In this document: one piece after another, positions 29,601-38,548 of the stretch
Numbering within the stretch: the first letter of the stretch is position 1
How the letters are laid out: each line of letters begins with the position of its first letter
The notes under the pieces: model-generated
Databases searched by the model: none
What the model saw: only the letters and a program-made list of their open reading frames with translations
Told to the model about the DNA's origin: nothing
Assembly: GCF_002104455.1 (NCBI RefSeq)
Contig: NZ_NBOC01000001.1
Span: forward strand, 434,001-498,000
DNA length: 64,000 nucleotides
Direction of reading: 5' to 3'
Source of the DNA: Colwellia chukchiensis
GTDB lineage: Bacteria; Pseudomonadota; Gammaproteobacteria; Enterobacterales; Alteromonadaceae
Program-made: the position numbers and the translations under genes

Positions 29601-30017
29601 CAATCAGATGAGTCTCAACGCGATACGGCCGATGATGACTTTGAAATAGGTGATGACTTTGAGTTTGAAAATATTGAACCTGACACCGAGTCTAACGAGC
29701 AAGAGCAAGATAAAGACTTTATTTCTGTTGATGATTTACTATCAGATAGCCTACTTGATGATAAGCCAACAGAGCCCTATGAAAAAATGAACATTGATGT
29801 CGGCCTTGGCGAGTTTCCTGAATTTGCAGGCGACTTAAGTGTTGAAGATATCGACGATGATGAGCAAGGAATGGCGGCAAAACTAGATTTAGCCAAGGTG
29901 TATATTGAAATTGGTGATTATGAAAATGCCGAAGTTATTCTCCAAGATGTGGTTAAAGCAGGGGATGCACAGCAACAATACGATGCCCAGCAATTATTAG
30001 ATAACTTACCAAGCTAA
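26607..30017 (+). CDS. fimV: FimV/HubP-like polar landmark protein with acidic repeat region
   Basis: FimV/HubP proteins are inner-membrane polar organisers for type IV pili, flagella or chemotaxis. The 1136-residue product has a signal peptide and a LysM-like periplasmic segment (about 55-115). A Gln-rich coiled coil (about 150-260), one membrane helix (about 268-290) and an extremely acidic cytoplasmic region follow. It ends in the conserved FimV C-terminal helix pair (AKVYIEIGDYENAEVILQDV). Six near-identical 41-residue repeats fill residues 529-774. The gene lies between asd and truA, the standard fimV position, and the size and acidity match HubP. Confidence 0.92.
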   Translation: MQKILRLCLWQVLFISISCFSLPISAEESGIRIRGPKASDAFPYDRYGPITGKDTLWNIALKVRPDPRFSVYQVMQALFETNPDAFKENNFNHMVSGQYLKIPTIDVIRAINPEIAQQKSRQDDQMWQKKVVKVAAKKPQTPAQISVNKQDLEAAKSEINVQLQAIDSTQQQRLATIQNDVLDSIDGLQSLLKENEALRQRLGRFNDQLDVMQQEVAKGKEIKLQMDNMLALQQELLAKAEAREQALLLAKQKAELEQNSLMSSAWFVALMATLPAVLVLSIIAWLWRKRASKTHDNDNKDSKAPAAPAAETENKATAVADNDEDKLALDDDLDLGDELTLDDELAIDLSEIDDADEDLFSDSLDSADDDVIALDDDLDDLDDLEDISLDTIALDESLEEDDVLEGGQLNQDDLDSLFAGLEDEPSEDEQDEAIIASPEQSALADEADESTVVPENAVEDIDALLDAASEEVDSAASFAANQDEGNNNADQPEISDPDDIDALLDVASEEVENAESLADNQKDDNNADQQEISDPDDIDALLDAIGTTSADDSKQDNDASLVEDSNEDEQQEISDPDDIDALLDAIGTTSADDSKQDNDASLVEDSNKDEQQEISDPDDIDALLDAIGTTSADDSKQDNDASLVEDSNEDEQQEVSDPDDIDALLDAIGTTSADDSKQDNDASLVEDSNEDEQQEVSDPDDIDALLDAIGTTSADDSKQENDVSLVEDSNEDVQQEVSDPDDIDALLDAIGTTSADDSKQENDASLVEDSNEDVQQGVSDPDDIDALLDVDNDDEAAATSNEENTHKPAAENSQRIDNFTDEYVQSFIDTDFSELRDNEAGDEATNLTSASEETSLADDFDIDALIDEVNQDQQDDTALDLDIGDELLDTDLANEAQSEEDSSVIDDETLAALSGDFDESTLAQLLDEEKAPEGLVDNSLDFNDSTVLADLLADDLDGNIEADEAAEAPKDNVEEAEGIKELDNLDFDDLLANIEQETQSDESQRDTADDDFEIGDDFEFENIEPDTESNEQEQDKDFISVDDLLSDSLLDDKPTEPYEKMNIDVGLGEFPEFAGDLSVEDIDDDEQGMAAKLDLAKVYIEIGDYENAEVILQDVVKAGDAQQQYDAQQLLDNLPS
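28191..28970 (+). repeat. 123-bp in-frame tandem repeats within fimV
   Basis: Units start at 28191, 28314, 28437, 28560, 28683 and 28806, and a partial unit starts at 28929. Each encodes 41 residues around SDPDDIDALLDAIGTTSADD. The copies are nearly identical in DNA, so the expansion or homogenisation is recent. More diverged copies lie just upstream (about 27990-28190). Confidence 0.95.
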
Positions 30018-30132
30018 GGCAGCTAAAACGTGCTATTGGCTGTTAGGTTAATTTTCCATATTATTTAACAGCCAGATGGTAAGGATTAGTAAAATAATAG
30101 ATAATGCCCGCACTTTAGCAGTGGAGGATAAA

Positions 30133-30915
30133 ATGCGTTACGCTTTGGGCATAGAATATGATGGTAGTAACTACTATGGTTGGCAACGACAAAAGCAGGT
30201 GATCAGTGTTCAAGAAACACTGGAAAAAGCGTTGTCAAAAATTGCTAATGAACCGATAGAAGTAGTATGTGCAGGGCGCACAGATACAGGCGTGAATGCC
30301 ACTAATCAGGTTGTTCACTTTGACACAAAAAAAGTACGTAAAGATGTGGCTTGGACATTAGGTGTAAACACCAACTTACCCAAAGATATCGCTGTGTCAT
30401 GGGTAAAAGCTGTGCCAGATGACTTTCACGCCCGTTTTAGTGCAACGGCAAGGCGGTATCGCTATATTATCAATAACAGCCGCTTGCGCTCAGCTATTTT
30501 GAGTACAGGTATTAGCTTTTGCCACTACCCGTTAAATGAAAACTTAATGCACCAAGCGGCGCAGCAACTTGTTGGTCGTCATGATTTTACATCATTTCGC
30601 ACAGTACATTGTCAGTCTCATTCTGCTATTCGTACCTTGTATCATTGTAATGTTACACGCCAAGGGGAGTTTATTATTATTGATGTGAAAGGGAATGCCT
30701 TTTTACATCATATGGTGCGTAATATTGCCGGCAGTTTAATGAAAATTGGCCAAGAGTTACAACCTGTGAGTTGGCTCAAAGAAGTGTTGGCGGCAAAAAA
30801 TCGTTGTGTTGCCGGCATTACCGCACCGTCAGCGGGGCTTTATTTTGTTGATGTTGATTACCCAGAAGCGTTTGCCATTCCAAAGCGTAGCCCAGGACCC
30901 TTGTTTCTACTATAA
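30133..30915 (+). CDS. truA: tRNA pseudouridine(38-40) synthase TruA
   Basis: TruA makes pseudouridine at tRNA positions 38-40. The 260-residue protein carries the catalytic Asp51 in [11 protein letters not shown], preceded by [12 protein letters not shown], and ends with the family-typical [10 protein letters not shown]. An earlier in-frame start (30076) exists, but the ATG at 30133 follows GGAGG (30123-30127) at ideal spacing and gives the usual N-terminus. Confidence 0.95.
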   Translation: MRYALGIEYDGSNYYGWQRQKQVISVQETLEKALSKIANEPIEVVCAGRTDTGVNATNQVVHFDTKKVRKDVAWTLGVNTNLPKDIAVSWVKAVPDDFHARFSATARRYRYIINNSRLRSAILSTGISFCHYPLNENLMHQAAQQLVGRHDFTSFRTVHCQSHSAIRTLYHCNVTRQGEFIIIDVKGNAFLHHMVRNIAGSLMKIGQELQPVSWLKEVLAAKNRCVAGITAPSAGLYFVDVDYPEAFAIPKRSPGPLFLL

Positions 30916-31074
30916 TCAATAAATAATAAAGAAAACAGACCAGTTTTTTCTATAATTATGTAGGTGTTCTATGGTCTAATTCCAAGTTATATTTGTATTC
31001 TGTAAAAATTTTATATTTAGTGGTTGTATTTTAAGCAACTATTAGGTTTTTCGTGCATAGGCAAAAAATATATT

Positions 31075-31932
31075 ATGAGCTGGATTGAAAAAATTCTCCC
31101 GAAAGCAAAATCGACACAAAAACGCAATATCCCTGAAGGTGTGTGGAGTAAGTGTACTAGCTGTAATGCAGTGCTGTACCGAGTCGAATTAGAGCGCCAA
31201 ATGTCGGTGTGTCCAAAATGTGATCATCATATGCGTATATCTGCGCGTAAACGTATTGACGGCTTTCTTGATCAAGGTGAGCGGGTTGAATTAGGTGAAG
31301 AATTTGAAGCACAAGATATTCTAAAGTTTAAAGACTCTAAGCGTTACAAAGATCGTATTTCAGCCGCACAAAAAAATACCGGTGAAAAAGATGCTTTAGT
31401 GGTGATGAAAGGTGAACTACATGGTCAGCCCATCGTTGTTGCTGCATTTGAATTTGCATTTTTAGGTGGCTCTATGGCGTCTGTTGTTGGCGCTAGGTTT
31501 GTTAAAGGGGTTGAATATTGCATTGAGCATAACCTGCCATTTGTATGCTTTTCAGCCAGTGGTGGCGCGCGTATGCAAGAGGCGTTATTTTCTTTAATGC
31601 AAATGGCAAAAACCAGTGCCGCATTGGCTAAATTGAGTGAAAAAGGTCTACCCTATGTTTCGGTGTTAACTGATCCAACCATGGGAGGGGTTTCTGCGAG
31701 TTTAGCTATGCTAGGAGATATTAACGTGGCTGAGCCCAAAGCCCTGATCGGTTTTGCCGGACCACGAGTTATTGAACAAACTGTGCGAGAAAAACTCCCT
31801 GAAGGCTTCCAACGTAGTGAGTTTTTGCAGGAAAAAGGCGCGATAGATATCATAGTTGATCGCCGTGAAATGCGCAGCACGTTAGCACGCATGCTTGCCA
31901 AGTTTATGGGACAAGATAGCCCAGCAATCTAA
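31075..31932 (+). CDS. accD: Acetyl-CoA carboxylase carboxyltransferase subunit beta
   Basis: AccD with AccA transfers carboxyl groups from carboxybiotin to acetyl-CoA, the first step of fatty-acid synthesis. The 285-residue protein has a C4 zinc ribbon (C27, C30, C46, C49) and a crotonase-like carboxyltransferase domain ([29 protein letters not shown]). I chose ATG 31075 ([10 protein letters not shown]) over an upstream TTG at 31024, because this is the standard AccD N-terminus. folC follows after 10 bp. Confidence 0.96.
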   Translation: MSWIEKILPKAKSTQKRNIPEGVWSKCTSCNAVLYRVELERQMSVCPKCDHHMRISARKRIDGFLDQGERVELGEEFEAQDILKFKDSKRYKDRISAAQKNTGEKDALVVMKGELHGQPIVVAAFEFAFLGGSMASVVGARFVKGVEYCIEHNLPFVCFSASGGARMQEALFSLMQMAKTSAALAKLSEKGLPYVSVLTDPTMGGVSASLAMLGDINVAEPKALIGFAGPRVIEQTVREKLPEGFQRSEFLQEKGAIDIIVDRREMRSTLARMLAKFMGQDSPAI

Positions 31933-31942
31933 CACAAATACC

Positions 31943-33214
31943 ATGTCAAAAATGATTAAAGGCCATTTAGTAAGGAATAACCTTACTGAGTGGCTTTCTT
32001 ATTTAGAAAATATTCACAATGTTGAAATCGAGCTCGGCTTATCGCGTATTGCTGCCGTTGCAAAAGCGTTAAATGTCGACTTAACCTCATCTGTGGTAAT
32101 CACAGTTGCGGGTACCAATGGCAAAGGCACTAGTTGCGCATTTTTAGAAAATGCATTATTAGCCCAAAACATATCATGCGCTGTTTATTCCTCTCCTCAC
32201 ATAGAGCGTTTTAACGAGCGTTTACGCATTAATCGGGCCGAGGCAACCGATGATGCGTTTGTTAGCGCATTTGAAAAAATTGAAGCCGCGCGCGGTGATA
32301 TCAGCTTAACCTACTATGAATATACAACGTTGGCGGCGTTTTTGGTGCTAATGGCTACGGCACCTGATGTGGTTATTTTAGAGGTAGGTTTAGGGGGACG
32401 ATTAGATGCAACCAATATTATTGATGCTGATATTGCACTGATCACTACCATAGATTTAGATCATCAAGCATTTTTAGGGGATACCCGCGAAGCCATTGGT
32501 TTTGAAAAAGCCGGTATTATGCGGGCTAATAAGCCTGTGGTGATCGGTGACACAAATCCACCACAAAGCTTGGCTGATCATGCTAGCGCCATTGGCGCAC
32601 AGCCATATTTTCGACACCATGACTTTATCGTTAACACTGAAGCAAGTGGCACTTGGCAATGGGGCAGTAGTCGTAATCAATATAGCGAACTAACGGCTTG
32701 CCATATCCCGCAAGACAACGTGGCGAGCGCCATAATGGTGTTAGACTTACTAGCGACAAAATGCCCTTTAACGTTAAGCAGCCATTTTATTAACCAGATC
32801 ATCGCAGCAACTAAAGTTGCAGGGCGTATGGAAAAGTTCTCCTTTGGGTGCGATGTTATTTTGGATGTTGGTCATAATCCTCAAGCGGCACGCTATTTAG
32901 CGACGCAAGTGCAAAAGCTGTCTTACCCATGCGTACATGCGGTGTTAGGCATGCTTGCAGACAAAGATATTGAGAATACCGTAGCGCCATTATTACCTGT
33001 GGTAAAGCACTGGTATATTGGTACCCTTAATGTCCCCAGAGCGAGTGCAGCAGATAACATCGCCCAATATATGAAAAATGCCAAGCAAGTGAATTGTTTT
33101 GACAATGTTTCTCAGGCATTTAAAATGGCAATGGAAAATGCGAAAGCAACTGATCTGATACTGGTTTTTGGGTCATTTTTTACGGTTGCTGAAATAAGAC
33201 GTTTATTAGTTTAG
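31943..33214 (+). CDS. folC: Dihydrofolate synthase / folylpolyglutamate synthase
   Basis: FolC adds glutamate to dihydropteroate and then to folates. The 423-residue Mur-ligase-type enzyme has the P-loop GTNGKGT at residues 57-63, the YYEYTTLAAFLVL and EVGLGGRLDATN motifs, and the C-terminal DVGHNPQAARYL. The frame is open from 31895 inside accD. I prefer the ATG at 31943, just after the accD stop. It lies in the conserved accD-folC-dedD order. Confidence 0.94.
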   Translation: MSKMIKGHLVRNNLTEWLSYLENIHNVEIELGLSRIAAVAKALNVDLTSSVVITVAGTNGKGTSCAFLENALLAQNISCAVYSSPHIERFNERLRINRAEATDDAFVSAFEKIEAARGDISLTYYEYTTLAAFLVLMATAPDVVILEVGLGGRLDATNIIDADIALITTIDLDHQAFLGDTREAIGFEKAGIMRANKPVVIGDTNPPQSLADHASAIGAQPYFRHHDFIVNTEASGTWQWGSSRNQYSELTACHIPQDNVASAIMVLDLLATKCPLTLSSHFINQIIAATKVAGRMEKFSFGCDVILDVGHNPQAARYLATQVQKLSYPCVHAVLGMLADKDIENTVAPLLPVVKHWYIGTLNVPRASAADNIAQYMKNAKQVNCFDNVSQAFKMAMENAKATDLILVFGSFFTVAEIRRLLV

Positions 33215-33232
33215 CAAAGCTTGGAGTCTATC

Positions 33233-33868
33233 TTGTCTACACCATTTCAAAACCGCCTAGTGGGTACTATTATTGTTGCAGCTGTTGCAATTATTTTCTT
33301 ACCTGATGTACTTGATGGTGATAAAAAGACTTATCAAGATAATTTTGAAACGCTACCAAAAGCACCGCCAGTGCAACTTGCGGATGCCAAAGTAGCGTTC
33401 CCCGAAGAGAAGTTAGCTAAAATTCCAGCAAAAGTTATTAGTGATGACACGGCTTTGGATGATGTTAGTGCCGTAAACGTTGAAACCGCATTAGATGAAA
33501 AACACGTCACAGTAAGCAGCATGGCAAAAACTGCTGACTTTACCGAGACTACAAGCCAAGCTGCTGACAAAGCAGACACGCCAGTTGAAAAAGATACCAC
33601 ACCGAGTAAAGCCGTTGTCAAACAGGCATGGGCAATTCAACTGGGCAGCTTTCGTCATCAAAATAATGTCGACGATTTAGTGAGTAAGCTAAAGAAAGCC
33701 GGCTACACGGTTTTCACTCGACCAATAAATACGAAAAGTGGCAAGTTGACTAAAGTCTTTGTTGGCCCTGAATTAATTAAATCATCTTTAGAAAATAAAC
33801 TGCCAGAACTAAAAAAATTGACGAATGTGCAAGGCAAAGTTGCACGATTTTATCCGACTAAACAATAA
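33233..33868 (+). CDS. dedD: SPOR-domain division protein DedD
   Basis: DedD is an inner-membrane division protein whose SPOR domain binds denuded peptidoglycan at the septum. The 211-residue product has an N-terminal membrane helix ([20 protein letters not shown]), a Lys/Ala/Asp-rich linker and a C-terminal SPOR domain ([21 protein letters not shown] to the end). It starts with TTG: 33233 gives the usual FQNRLVGT N-terminus with TTGGAG upstream, and TTG 33221 is the alternative. Confidence 0.87.
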   Translation: MSTPFQNRLVGTIIVAAVAIIFLPDVLDGDKKTYQDNFETLPKAPPVQLADAKVAFPEEKLAKIPAKVISDDTALDDVSAVNVETALDEKHVTVSSMAKTADFTETTSQAADKADTPVEKDTTPSKAVVKQAWAIQLGSFRHQNNVDDLVSKLKKAGYTVFTRPINTKSGKLTKVFVGPELIKSSLENKLPELKKLTNVQGKVARFYPTKQ

Positions 33869-33936
33869 AATTATTAGCAAATTCTAGTCGCCTTCTGGTA
33901 GAATGCGCGCCTCTAATCAATGAGAATATTCGATTT

Positions 33937-34419
33937 ATGGTTTGGATAGATTACGCCATTTTGGCAATCATTGGCATATCTGCTTTAATTAGCTTAGTAC
34001 GAGGTTTTGTAAAAGAAGCCGTTTCCTTAATTGTTTGGATCAGTGCTTTTTTTGTCGCCAGTAATTTTTACGCTAATTTATCAACATTACTAACCAATAT
34101 ATCAGATCAATTGCTACGCAATGCGGCCTCAATTTCGATACTGTTTATTACAACACTTATTTTAGGCGCGCTGGTTAACTACATTATCGGCCAACTTGTT
34201 AGTCGAACCGGTCTTTCGGGTACCGATCGGTTACTTGGTATTGTCTTTGGTGCGTTGCGAGGTGTGTTAATTACCGCTGCTTTGCTATTTTTCATGGACG
34301 CATTTACGCCCGCGTCTTCGCGTCAATGGTGGCAAAACTCTCATTTAATTCCAGAATTTACATTAATAGTTGAATGGTTTTTTGAGTATCTCAAACAATC
34401 ATCTAGTTTTTTAACTTAA
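33937..34419 (+). CDS. cvpA: Colicin V production family protein CvpA
   Basis: A 160-residue inner-membrane protein with four predicted helices. It begins [31 protein letters not shown], the CvpA signature. Its biochemical role is unclear; loss affects envelope stress and colicin V export in enteric bacteria. It precedes purF by 33 bp, the conserved cvpA-purF pair. Confidence 0.93.
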   Translation: MVWIDYAILAIIGISALISLVRGFVKEAVSLIVWISAFFVASNFYANLSTLLTNISDQLLRNAASISILFITTLILGALVNYIIGQLVSRTGLSGTDRLLGIVFGALRGVLITAALLFFMDAFTPASSRQWWQNSHLIPEFTLIVEWFFEYLKQSSSFLT

Positions 34420-34452
34420 GTCGCTAAGCTTAGTTTATCGGAGAATAAGTAC

Positions 34453-35970
34453 ATGTGTGGTATTGTTGGTATTGTTGGTCAAACCCCAGTTGGCCAAGCT
34501 TTATATGATGGTTTAACGGTGTTGCAACATCGTGGCCAAGATGCAGCCGGTATTGTGACTATTCACGATAATACCTTTAGGTTACGCAAAGGTAATGGTT
34601 TAGTGAAAGATGTTTTTCACACCCGTCATATGTTGCGATTGCAAGGAAACATAGGTATCGGTCATATTCGTTACCCTACCGCCGGAACATCAAGCTCTTC
34701 TGAAGCACAGCCGTTTTACGCCAACTCTCCTTTTGGTATTTCGTTAGCGCACAATGGTAATTTAACCAATGCTAGCGAGTTAAAAGCCTGGCTTAATACG
34801 GAAGCAAGACGACATGTAAATACCACGTCAGACTCTGAGCTTTTATTAAATATTTTAGGGCATGAATTACAAAACTCTGATCAACACACACTTGACCCAA
34901 GTGACATTTTTACCGCAATAAGCAATGTCCATAAACGTGTACGCGGCGCCTATGCCACGGTGGCACTCATTATTGGTTATGGTATGGTGGCATTTCGTGA
35001 TCCAAATGGTATTCGCCCGCTGGTTTTTGGGAAACGTGAAACCGCAACAGGAACTGAGTACATGGTGGCATCTGAGTCTGTCGCTCTAGATGCGAACGAG
35101 TTTGAATTTGTCCGCGATGTAGCGCCTGGCGAAGCCATTTATTTTTCTGAGTCAGGAAAAATACATAGCCAGCAATGTGCGGAAAACCCTTCTTTTCATC
35201 CCTGTATTTTTGAGTATGTCTACTTTGCACGACCAGACTCAACCATAGATAAAATATCGGTATATGGCTCGCGCGTTGATATGGGTAAAAAACTTGGTGA
35301 TAAAATTGCCAAAGAGTGGGATGACATTGATATTGATGTGGTTATCCCAATTCCAGAAACATCTTGCGATACGGCGCTTGAAATAGCTCGACACTTAGAT
35401 ATTCCTTACCGTCAGGGTTTTGTGAAAAACCGCTATATAGGTCGAACATTTATTATGCCAGGGCAAGAGCAACGGAAAAAGTCGGTACGTCGTAAACTTA
35501 ATGCCATCAACGCCGAGTTTGTTGGCAAAAATGTGCTACTTGTTGACGACTCAATTGTTCGTGGCACAACCTCAGGACAAATCATTGAAATGGCGCGCGC
35601 TGCCGGTGCCAATAAAGTGTATTTCGCCTCTGCGGCACCAGAAATTCGCTTTCCCAATGTTTATGGAATTGATATGCCCAGTGCCAATGAGTTAATTGCC
35701 CATGGCAGAGAACTGGAAGATATTTGTCAGTTAATCGGTGCCGATAAGTTAATATTTCAAACCTTAGAAGACTTAGTTGAGGCAGTTTCAACGGCTAATC
35801 CAGATATCAAGGAGTTTGAAACCTCTGTCTTTGATGGCGAATATGTCACTAAAGATATTGATCAGCGCTATCTAGATCAACTTGATGCCTTGCGCAATAA
35901 TGAAACGAAAGAAACGTCAGATAAAAATGCAGACTCTATTATTGATATGCATAATGAAGGTGCTGAGTAA
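34453..35970 (+). CDS. purF: Amidophosphoribosyltransferase
   Basis: PurF makes 5-phosphoribosylamine from PRPP and glutamine, the first step of purine synthesis. The 505-residue enzyme has the N-terminal nucleophile Cys2 (MCGIVGIVG), exposed after Met removal, and the glutaminase motif [11 protein letters not shown]. The PRPP loop [15 protein letters not shown] lies near residues 358-372. It ends in a strong terminator. I see no clear PurR palindrome upstream of cvpA. Confidence 0.97.
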   Translation: MCGIVGIVGQTPVGQALYDGLTVLQHRGQDAAGIVTIHDNTFRLRKGNGLVKDVFHTRHMLRLQGNIGIGHIRYPTAGTSSSSEAQPFYANSPFGISLAHNGNLTNASELKAWLNTEARRHVNTTSDSELLLNILGHELQNSDQHTLDPSDIFTAISNVHKRVRGAYATVALIIGYGMVAFRDPNGIRPLVFGKRETATGTEYMVASESVALDANEFEFVRDVAPGEAIYFSESGKIHSQQCAENPSFHPCIFEYVYFARPDSTIDKISVYGSRVDMGKKLGDKIAKEWDDIDIDVVIPIPETSCDTALEIARHLDIPYRQGFVKNRYIGRTFIMPGQEQRKKSVRRKLNAINAEFVGKNVLLVDDSIVRGTTSGQIIEMARAAGANKVYFASAAPEIRFPNVYGIDMPSANELIAHGRELEDICQLIGADKLIFQTLEDLVEAVSTANPDIKEFETSVFDGEYVTKDIDQRYLDQLDALRNNETKETSDKNADSIIDMHNEGAE

Positions 35971-35999
35971 CAGCAGAGTTTATTACCCTTAAAAACAAA

Positions 36000-36026
36000 A
36001 AAACCGCTTATCGAGCGGTTTTTTTA
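36000..36026 (+). terminator. purF terminator
   Basis: AACCGCT/AGCGGTT stem with a 5-nt loop and seven T, about 30 bp after the purF stop and before the convergent Yip1-family gene. Confidence 0.88.
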
Positions 36027-36045
36027 TGGCGTTAGCTTTATTGTG

Positions 36046-36645
36046 CTAACTGATATATTCAACACCTAAGCCAGAGTTAAAAACGATGGCGCTGGCAGCC
36101 ATTAAGGCAACGATCAATACCAAGCCGCAAGTTACCACCGAGCTAGCGTAAATAAAGCCTTTTTCTTCCGGAATATTCATCATAATCGGCACGCCAGAGT
36201 ATAACAAGTAGACTGAGTAACACAGCGCAGCCAATCCGGCTAAAACAACAAACCAGAGTACAGGAAACAGTGCCACTACACCTACCATAAGCAAAGGCGT
36301 CGCTGCATAGGCTGCTAGCTCTAATGATTGCGTAAAGTCTGGTGATGAGTCAAAGGTTTTTGCCATCCACTGAATTAAAACCGCGAGTGCGAAGACACCA
36401 AAAATCAAGCCCGCATACATGGCAACTGCCATAAATAAAGCACTTGATTGTACAAGTTTAATTGGTTCACCGGCACCAATTTGCCAGCCAATATGTGCCG
36501 CAGCATAATAACCACAAATGGCTGGTATTAATGCGATAGTGAGTATGTGAACCATGGAATAAAGCAAGCTCTCGTGACGCTTTTCAATTGTTTGCCATTC
36601 TTTTTTAGGTGCAGTATAAAGCCCCCAGATATGATTTAAAATCAT
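36046..36645 (-). CDS. Yip1-family inner-membrane protein
   Basis: A 199-residue protein with five predicted membrane helices. The cytoplasmic start MILNHIWGLYTAPKKEWQTI and the later loop YAATPLLMVGVVALFP are characteristic of the bacterial Yip1/YIPF-like domain family. The function of bacterial members is unknown. It is convergent with purF and monocistronic. Confidence 0.85.
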   Translation of the reverse strand: MILNHIWGLYTAPKKEWQTIEKRHESLLYSMVHILTIALIPAICGYYAAAHIGWQIGAGEPIKLVQSSALFMAVAMYAGLIFGVFALAVLIQWMAKTFDSSPDFTQSLELAAYAATPLLMVGVVALFPVLWFVVLAGLAALCYSVYLLYSGVPIMMNIPEEKGFIYASSVVTCGLVLIVALMAASAIVFNSGLGVEYIS

Positions 36646-36836
36646 GTTAAATACCTCTTTCTGTCCCCAAAAATAAATGCAGATTTAAATAACTCTCTGC
36701 GACTTTGCATTGTCCATCAACCTTGTTTTTTTTATTGTTGATAATCTATTTATGTAAGATGGCGAGGGATTCGTCAAGGGTTGATTGATATTTAAGCGTA
36801 AAAAGTTATATTTTAGCCATCTACCAGTCTGTTTAA

Positions 36837-37118
36837 TCAAGATAATTTGATACGAATCACTTTCATAAATTCAAAATCTAATCCAGCGACTGACTCAGTA
36901 CTCGGGTAGTAAGTGAGGTTTACTTGTTGGTTTTGTAATGACTTGTAGCGCTTTTTTCTGCGGTATTTAAACGGCACATCAATACCTTTTAACAATAGCG
37001 TGTTGAGATACCAGTCACCATCTTCTCGCTGCACATGGGAAATGACGGTTTTTTGCTCACTATGAATAAGCGCGGCGTGTTTGTCGGTGAGCGATTTTGC
37101 AGTTGTTTTTTTCATCAT
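36837..37118 (-). CDS. Small conserved protein of unknown function
   Basis: A 93-residue soluble basic protein with no signal peptide. A central mostly-beta core (ISHVQREDGDWYLNTLLLKG, DVPFKYRRKKRYKSL) suggests a small fold, possibly nucleic-acid-binding from the basic RRKKRYK cluster (inference). I recall similar proteins in Alteromonadales but know no role. It stands alone behind the Yip1-family gene. Confidence 0.65.
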   Translation of the reverse strand: MMKKTTAKSLTDKHAALIHSEQKTVISHVQREDGDWYLNTLLLKGIDVPFKYRRKKRYKSLQNQQVNLTYYPSTESVAGLDFEFMKVIRIKLS

Positions 37119-37655
37119 TGTTTCGTGAAATTGAACACATGCCTATGTTATCAAATAGCGTTAGCGAGTTTTAGTTAAATATTATGTGATGCAGAATGAC
37201 GTTTTGTTTTCATTTCTTGCTTGGGCTTAGCATAATCAAAGTTTATTTTAGAGTTAGTGTTTGCTCTGTGCTTTTAGGTTAGCTCATGGTAAGCAAGCGT
37301 TATTTAACAAGCGAATATAATATTTAGCTAGACTCTATCCCAATTATATAAAATAGTGCAATACCTCTGTTGTTAACCTGCAAATTATGTTGTGGTGTTA
37401 GTGGTAATAATACTTCAGCTTATGTTAGCTATGAAACGGCAATATTTATAAGTTTTATTGCTTAATTAAGATGGATTAATATAAGTTATTAATAACTTTT
37501 CGTTGGTAACAGGTAATTTTTTATTAAAAGTAATATTTAAATGGTTTTTATTATCAACTGGTTGATAAGACGTAGATGTCAGGTTCTTTTACATGCATAA
37601 AGTCTAATTATGAGTATTTTCTATAACCATTTGAAATATATGTCTTTTGCTTGAC
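37119..37655. other. AT-rich intergenic region
   Basis: Together with the leader up to 37755 this is a 637-bp gap. No coding frame or RNA gene is supported. It ends in the sigma54 promoter match of the PEP-CTERM gene, so it may hold upstream activator sites, but I could not pick out a clear repeated motif. Confidence 0.45.
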
Positions 37656-37671
37656 TGGCCTGCTTTTTGCT
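37656..37671 (+). promoter_or_regulatory. Sigma54 (-24/-12) promoter of the PEP-CTERM gene
   Basis: TGGCCTGCTTTTTGCT matches TGGCACG-N4-TTGCT with the obligatory GG and GC separated by exactly 10 bp. It is 85 bp before the start codon. In other bacteria PEP-CTERM genes are controlled by RpoN with the PrsK/PrsR two-component pair. Confidence 0.65.
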
Positions 37672-37683
37672 TGTTGTCAACAT

Positions 37684-37710
37684 AAAGCTAAAAATATTTT
37701 TTTTAGCTTT
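37684..37710 (+). promoter_or_regulatory. Leader hairpin of the PEP-CTERM gene
   Basis: A perfect 11-bp stem (AAAGCTAAAAA/TTTTTAGCTTT) with a 5-nt loop lies between the sigma54 promoter and the start codon, so it would be near the 5' end of the mRNA. A stabilising or attenuating role is inference. Confidence 0.45.
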
Positions 37711-37755
37711 TATCTTCAAATATTGTGTTAAAGGGATTAAAAGGAATATATTTAA

Positions 37756-38376
37756 ATGAAAAATACTCTGGTTAAAGTTTTAATGTTAGTTGGCGTGTTG
37801 TTATATACAACAATTGCAAATGCGACGTTAATCACCTTAGATGATTTACAAGGTAGTAGCTTCAGGTATCAAAACTTACCAGTCTATACCGAGGCTGGCT
37901 TTCAAGTATCGGTTAGTTGTACTAACTGCATTAATGTGATCAGTACTACTAATGCAAGTGCTAATTTCACTAATATGACTGGTGCTATCGGTTGGGGCGC
38001 CAATGGCCGCTTTCTAGAAACTTGGAATAGCAGTGCCATATTTACATTATCAGCAATATCTGGCGAAAACTTTAATTTTTTAGGGTTTGATATGGGGTGG
38101 TACAACAACAATAACCAGAACGCCAGTTGGGAAGTGATTAGTCTAGATAGCGCAAATAACCCACTTATAAAACAAAATGTGCTTGGTAAAGGCAGTGTTA
38201 ACTTTGCTATGTTAGGTGTAAGTGCAGTACAGTTTAGAAACCTCTCTGGTTTCAGCTCTTTCGATAATTTACGGGTTGCTTCATCATTACAGTCTACTAG
38301 CGTACCAGAGCCGGCAACATTGACAATTTTCGGTTTAGCTTTATTCGGTTTTGCTGCGCGTCGATTAATAAAATAA
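37756..38376 (+). CDS. PEP-CTERM sorting-domain surface protein
   Basis: A 206-residue exported protein with a signal peptide ending near ANA, a beta-rich body with many Asn, Ser and Thr, a Cys pair (CTNC near residue 54), and a C-terminal PEP-CTERM signal: VPEP at 183-186, a hydrophobic helix and the basic end ARRLIK. It is expected to be cleaved by an exosortase and placed at the cell surface or in matrix. It has its own sigma54-type promoter and terminator. The small exosortase-family gene is just downstream, but its likely own substrate is a different protein (39072-39260). Confidence 0.88.
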   Translation: MKNTLVKVLMLVGVLLYTTIANATLITLDDLQGSSFRYQNLPVYTEAGFQVSVSCTNCINVISTTNASANFTNMTGAIGWGANGRFLETWNSSAIFTLSAISGENFNFLGFDMGWYNNNNQNASWEVISLDSANNPLIKQNVLGKGSVNFAMLGVSAVQFRNLSGFSSFDNLRVASSLQSTSVPEPATLTIFGLALFGFAARRLIK

Positions 38377-38402
38377 AATTTGCACAGTTACTTTTGCATG
38401 AC

Positions 38403-38434
38403 AAAGCACTAACGATAGGGTTGGTGCTTTTTTT
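38403..38434 (+). terminator. Terminator after the PEP-CTERM gene
   Basis: AAAGCACTAAC/GTTGGTGCTTT stem (one G-T pair) with a 6-nt loop and seven T. It separates the PEP-CTERM gene from the exosortase operon. Confidence 0.85.
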
Positions 38435-38486
38435 ATGCCCGCTGCTTCATCTAAACAGAGTAGGCTACTGCAAAAACCGGTTATGT

Positions 38487-38514
38487 TTGATTTTACTTGT
38501 CAGTTTCGTAGAAT
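38487..38514 (+). promoter_or_regulatory. Candidate sigma70 promoter of the exosortase operon
   Basis: TTGATT (38487-38492) and TAGAAT (38509-38514) are 16 bp apart, 35 bp before the GTG start of the exosortase-family gene. Confidence 0.5.
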
Positions 38515-38548
38515 TGATGCTTTAGTCCTGAATATTCTAGGTTGAATT

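Noticed and set aside
37756-38376. The adjacent PEP-CTERM protein as the substrate of the small exosortase
   Set aside because: It has a VPEP-type tail usually served by larger EpsH-type exosortases, and a terminator and different promoter separate it from the operon, which encodes its own VPTL-tailed candidate. It remains possible but is less likely.
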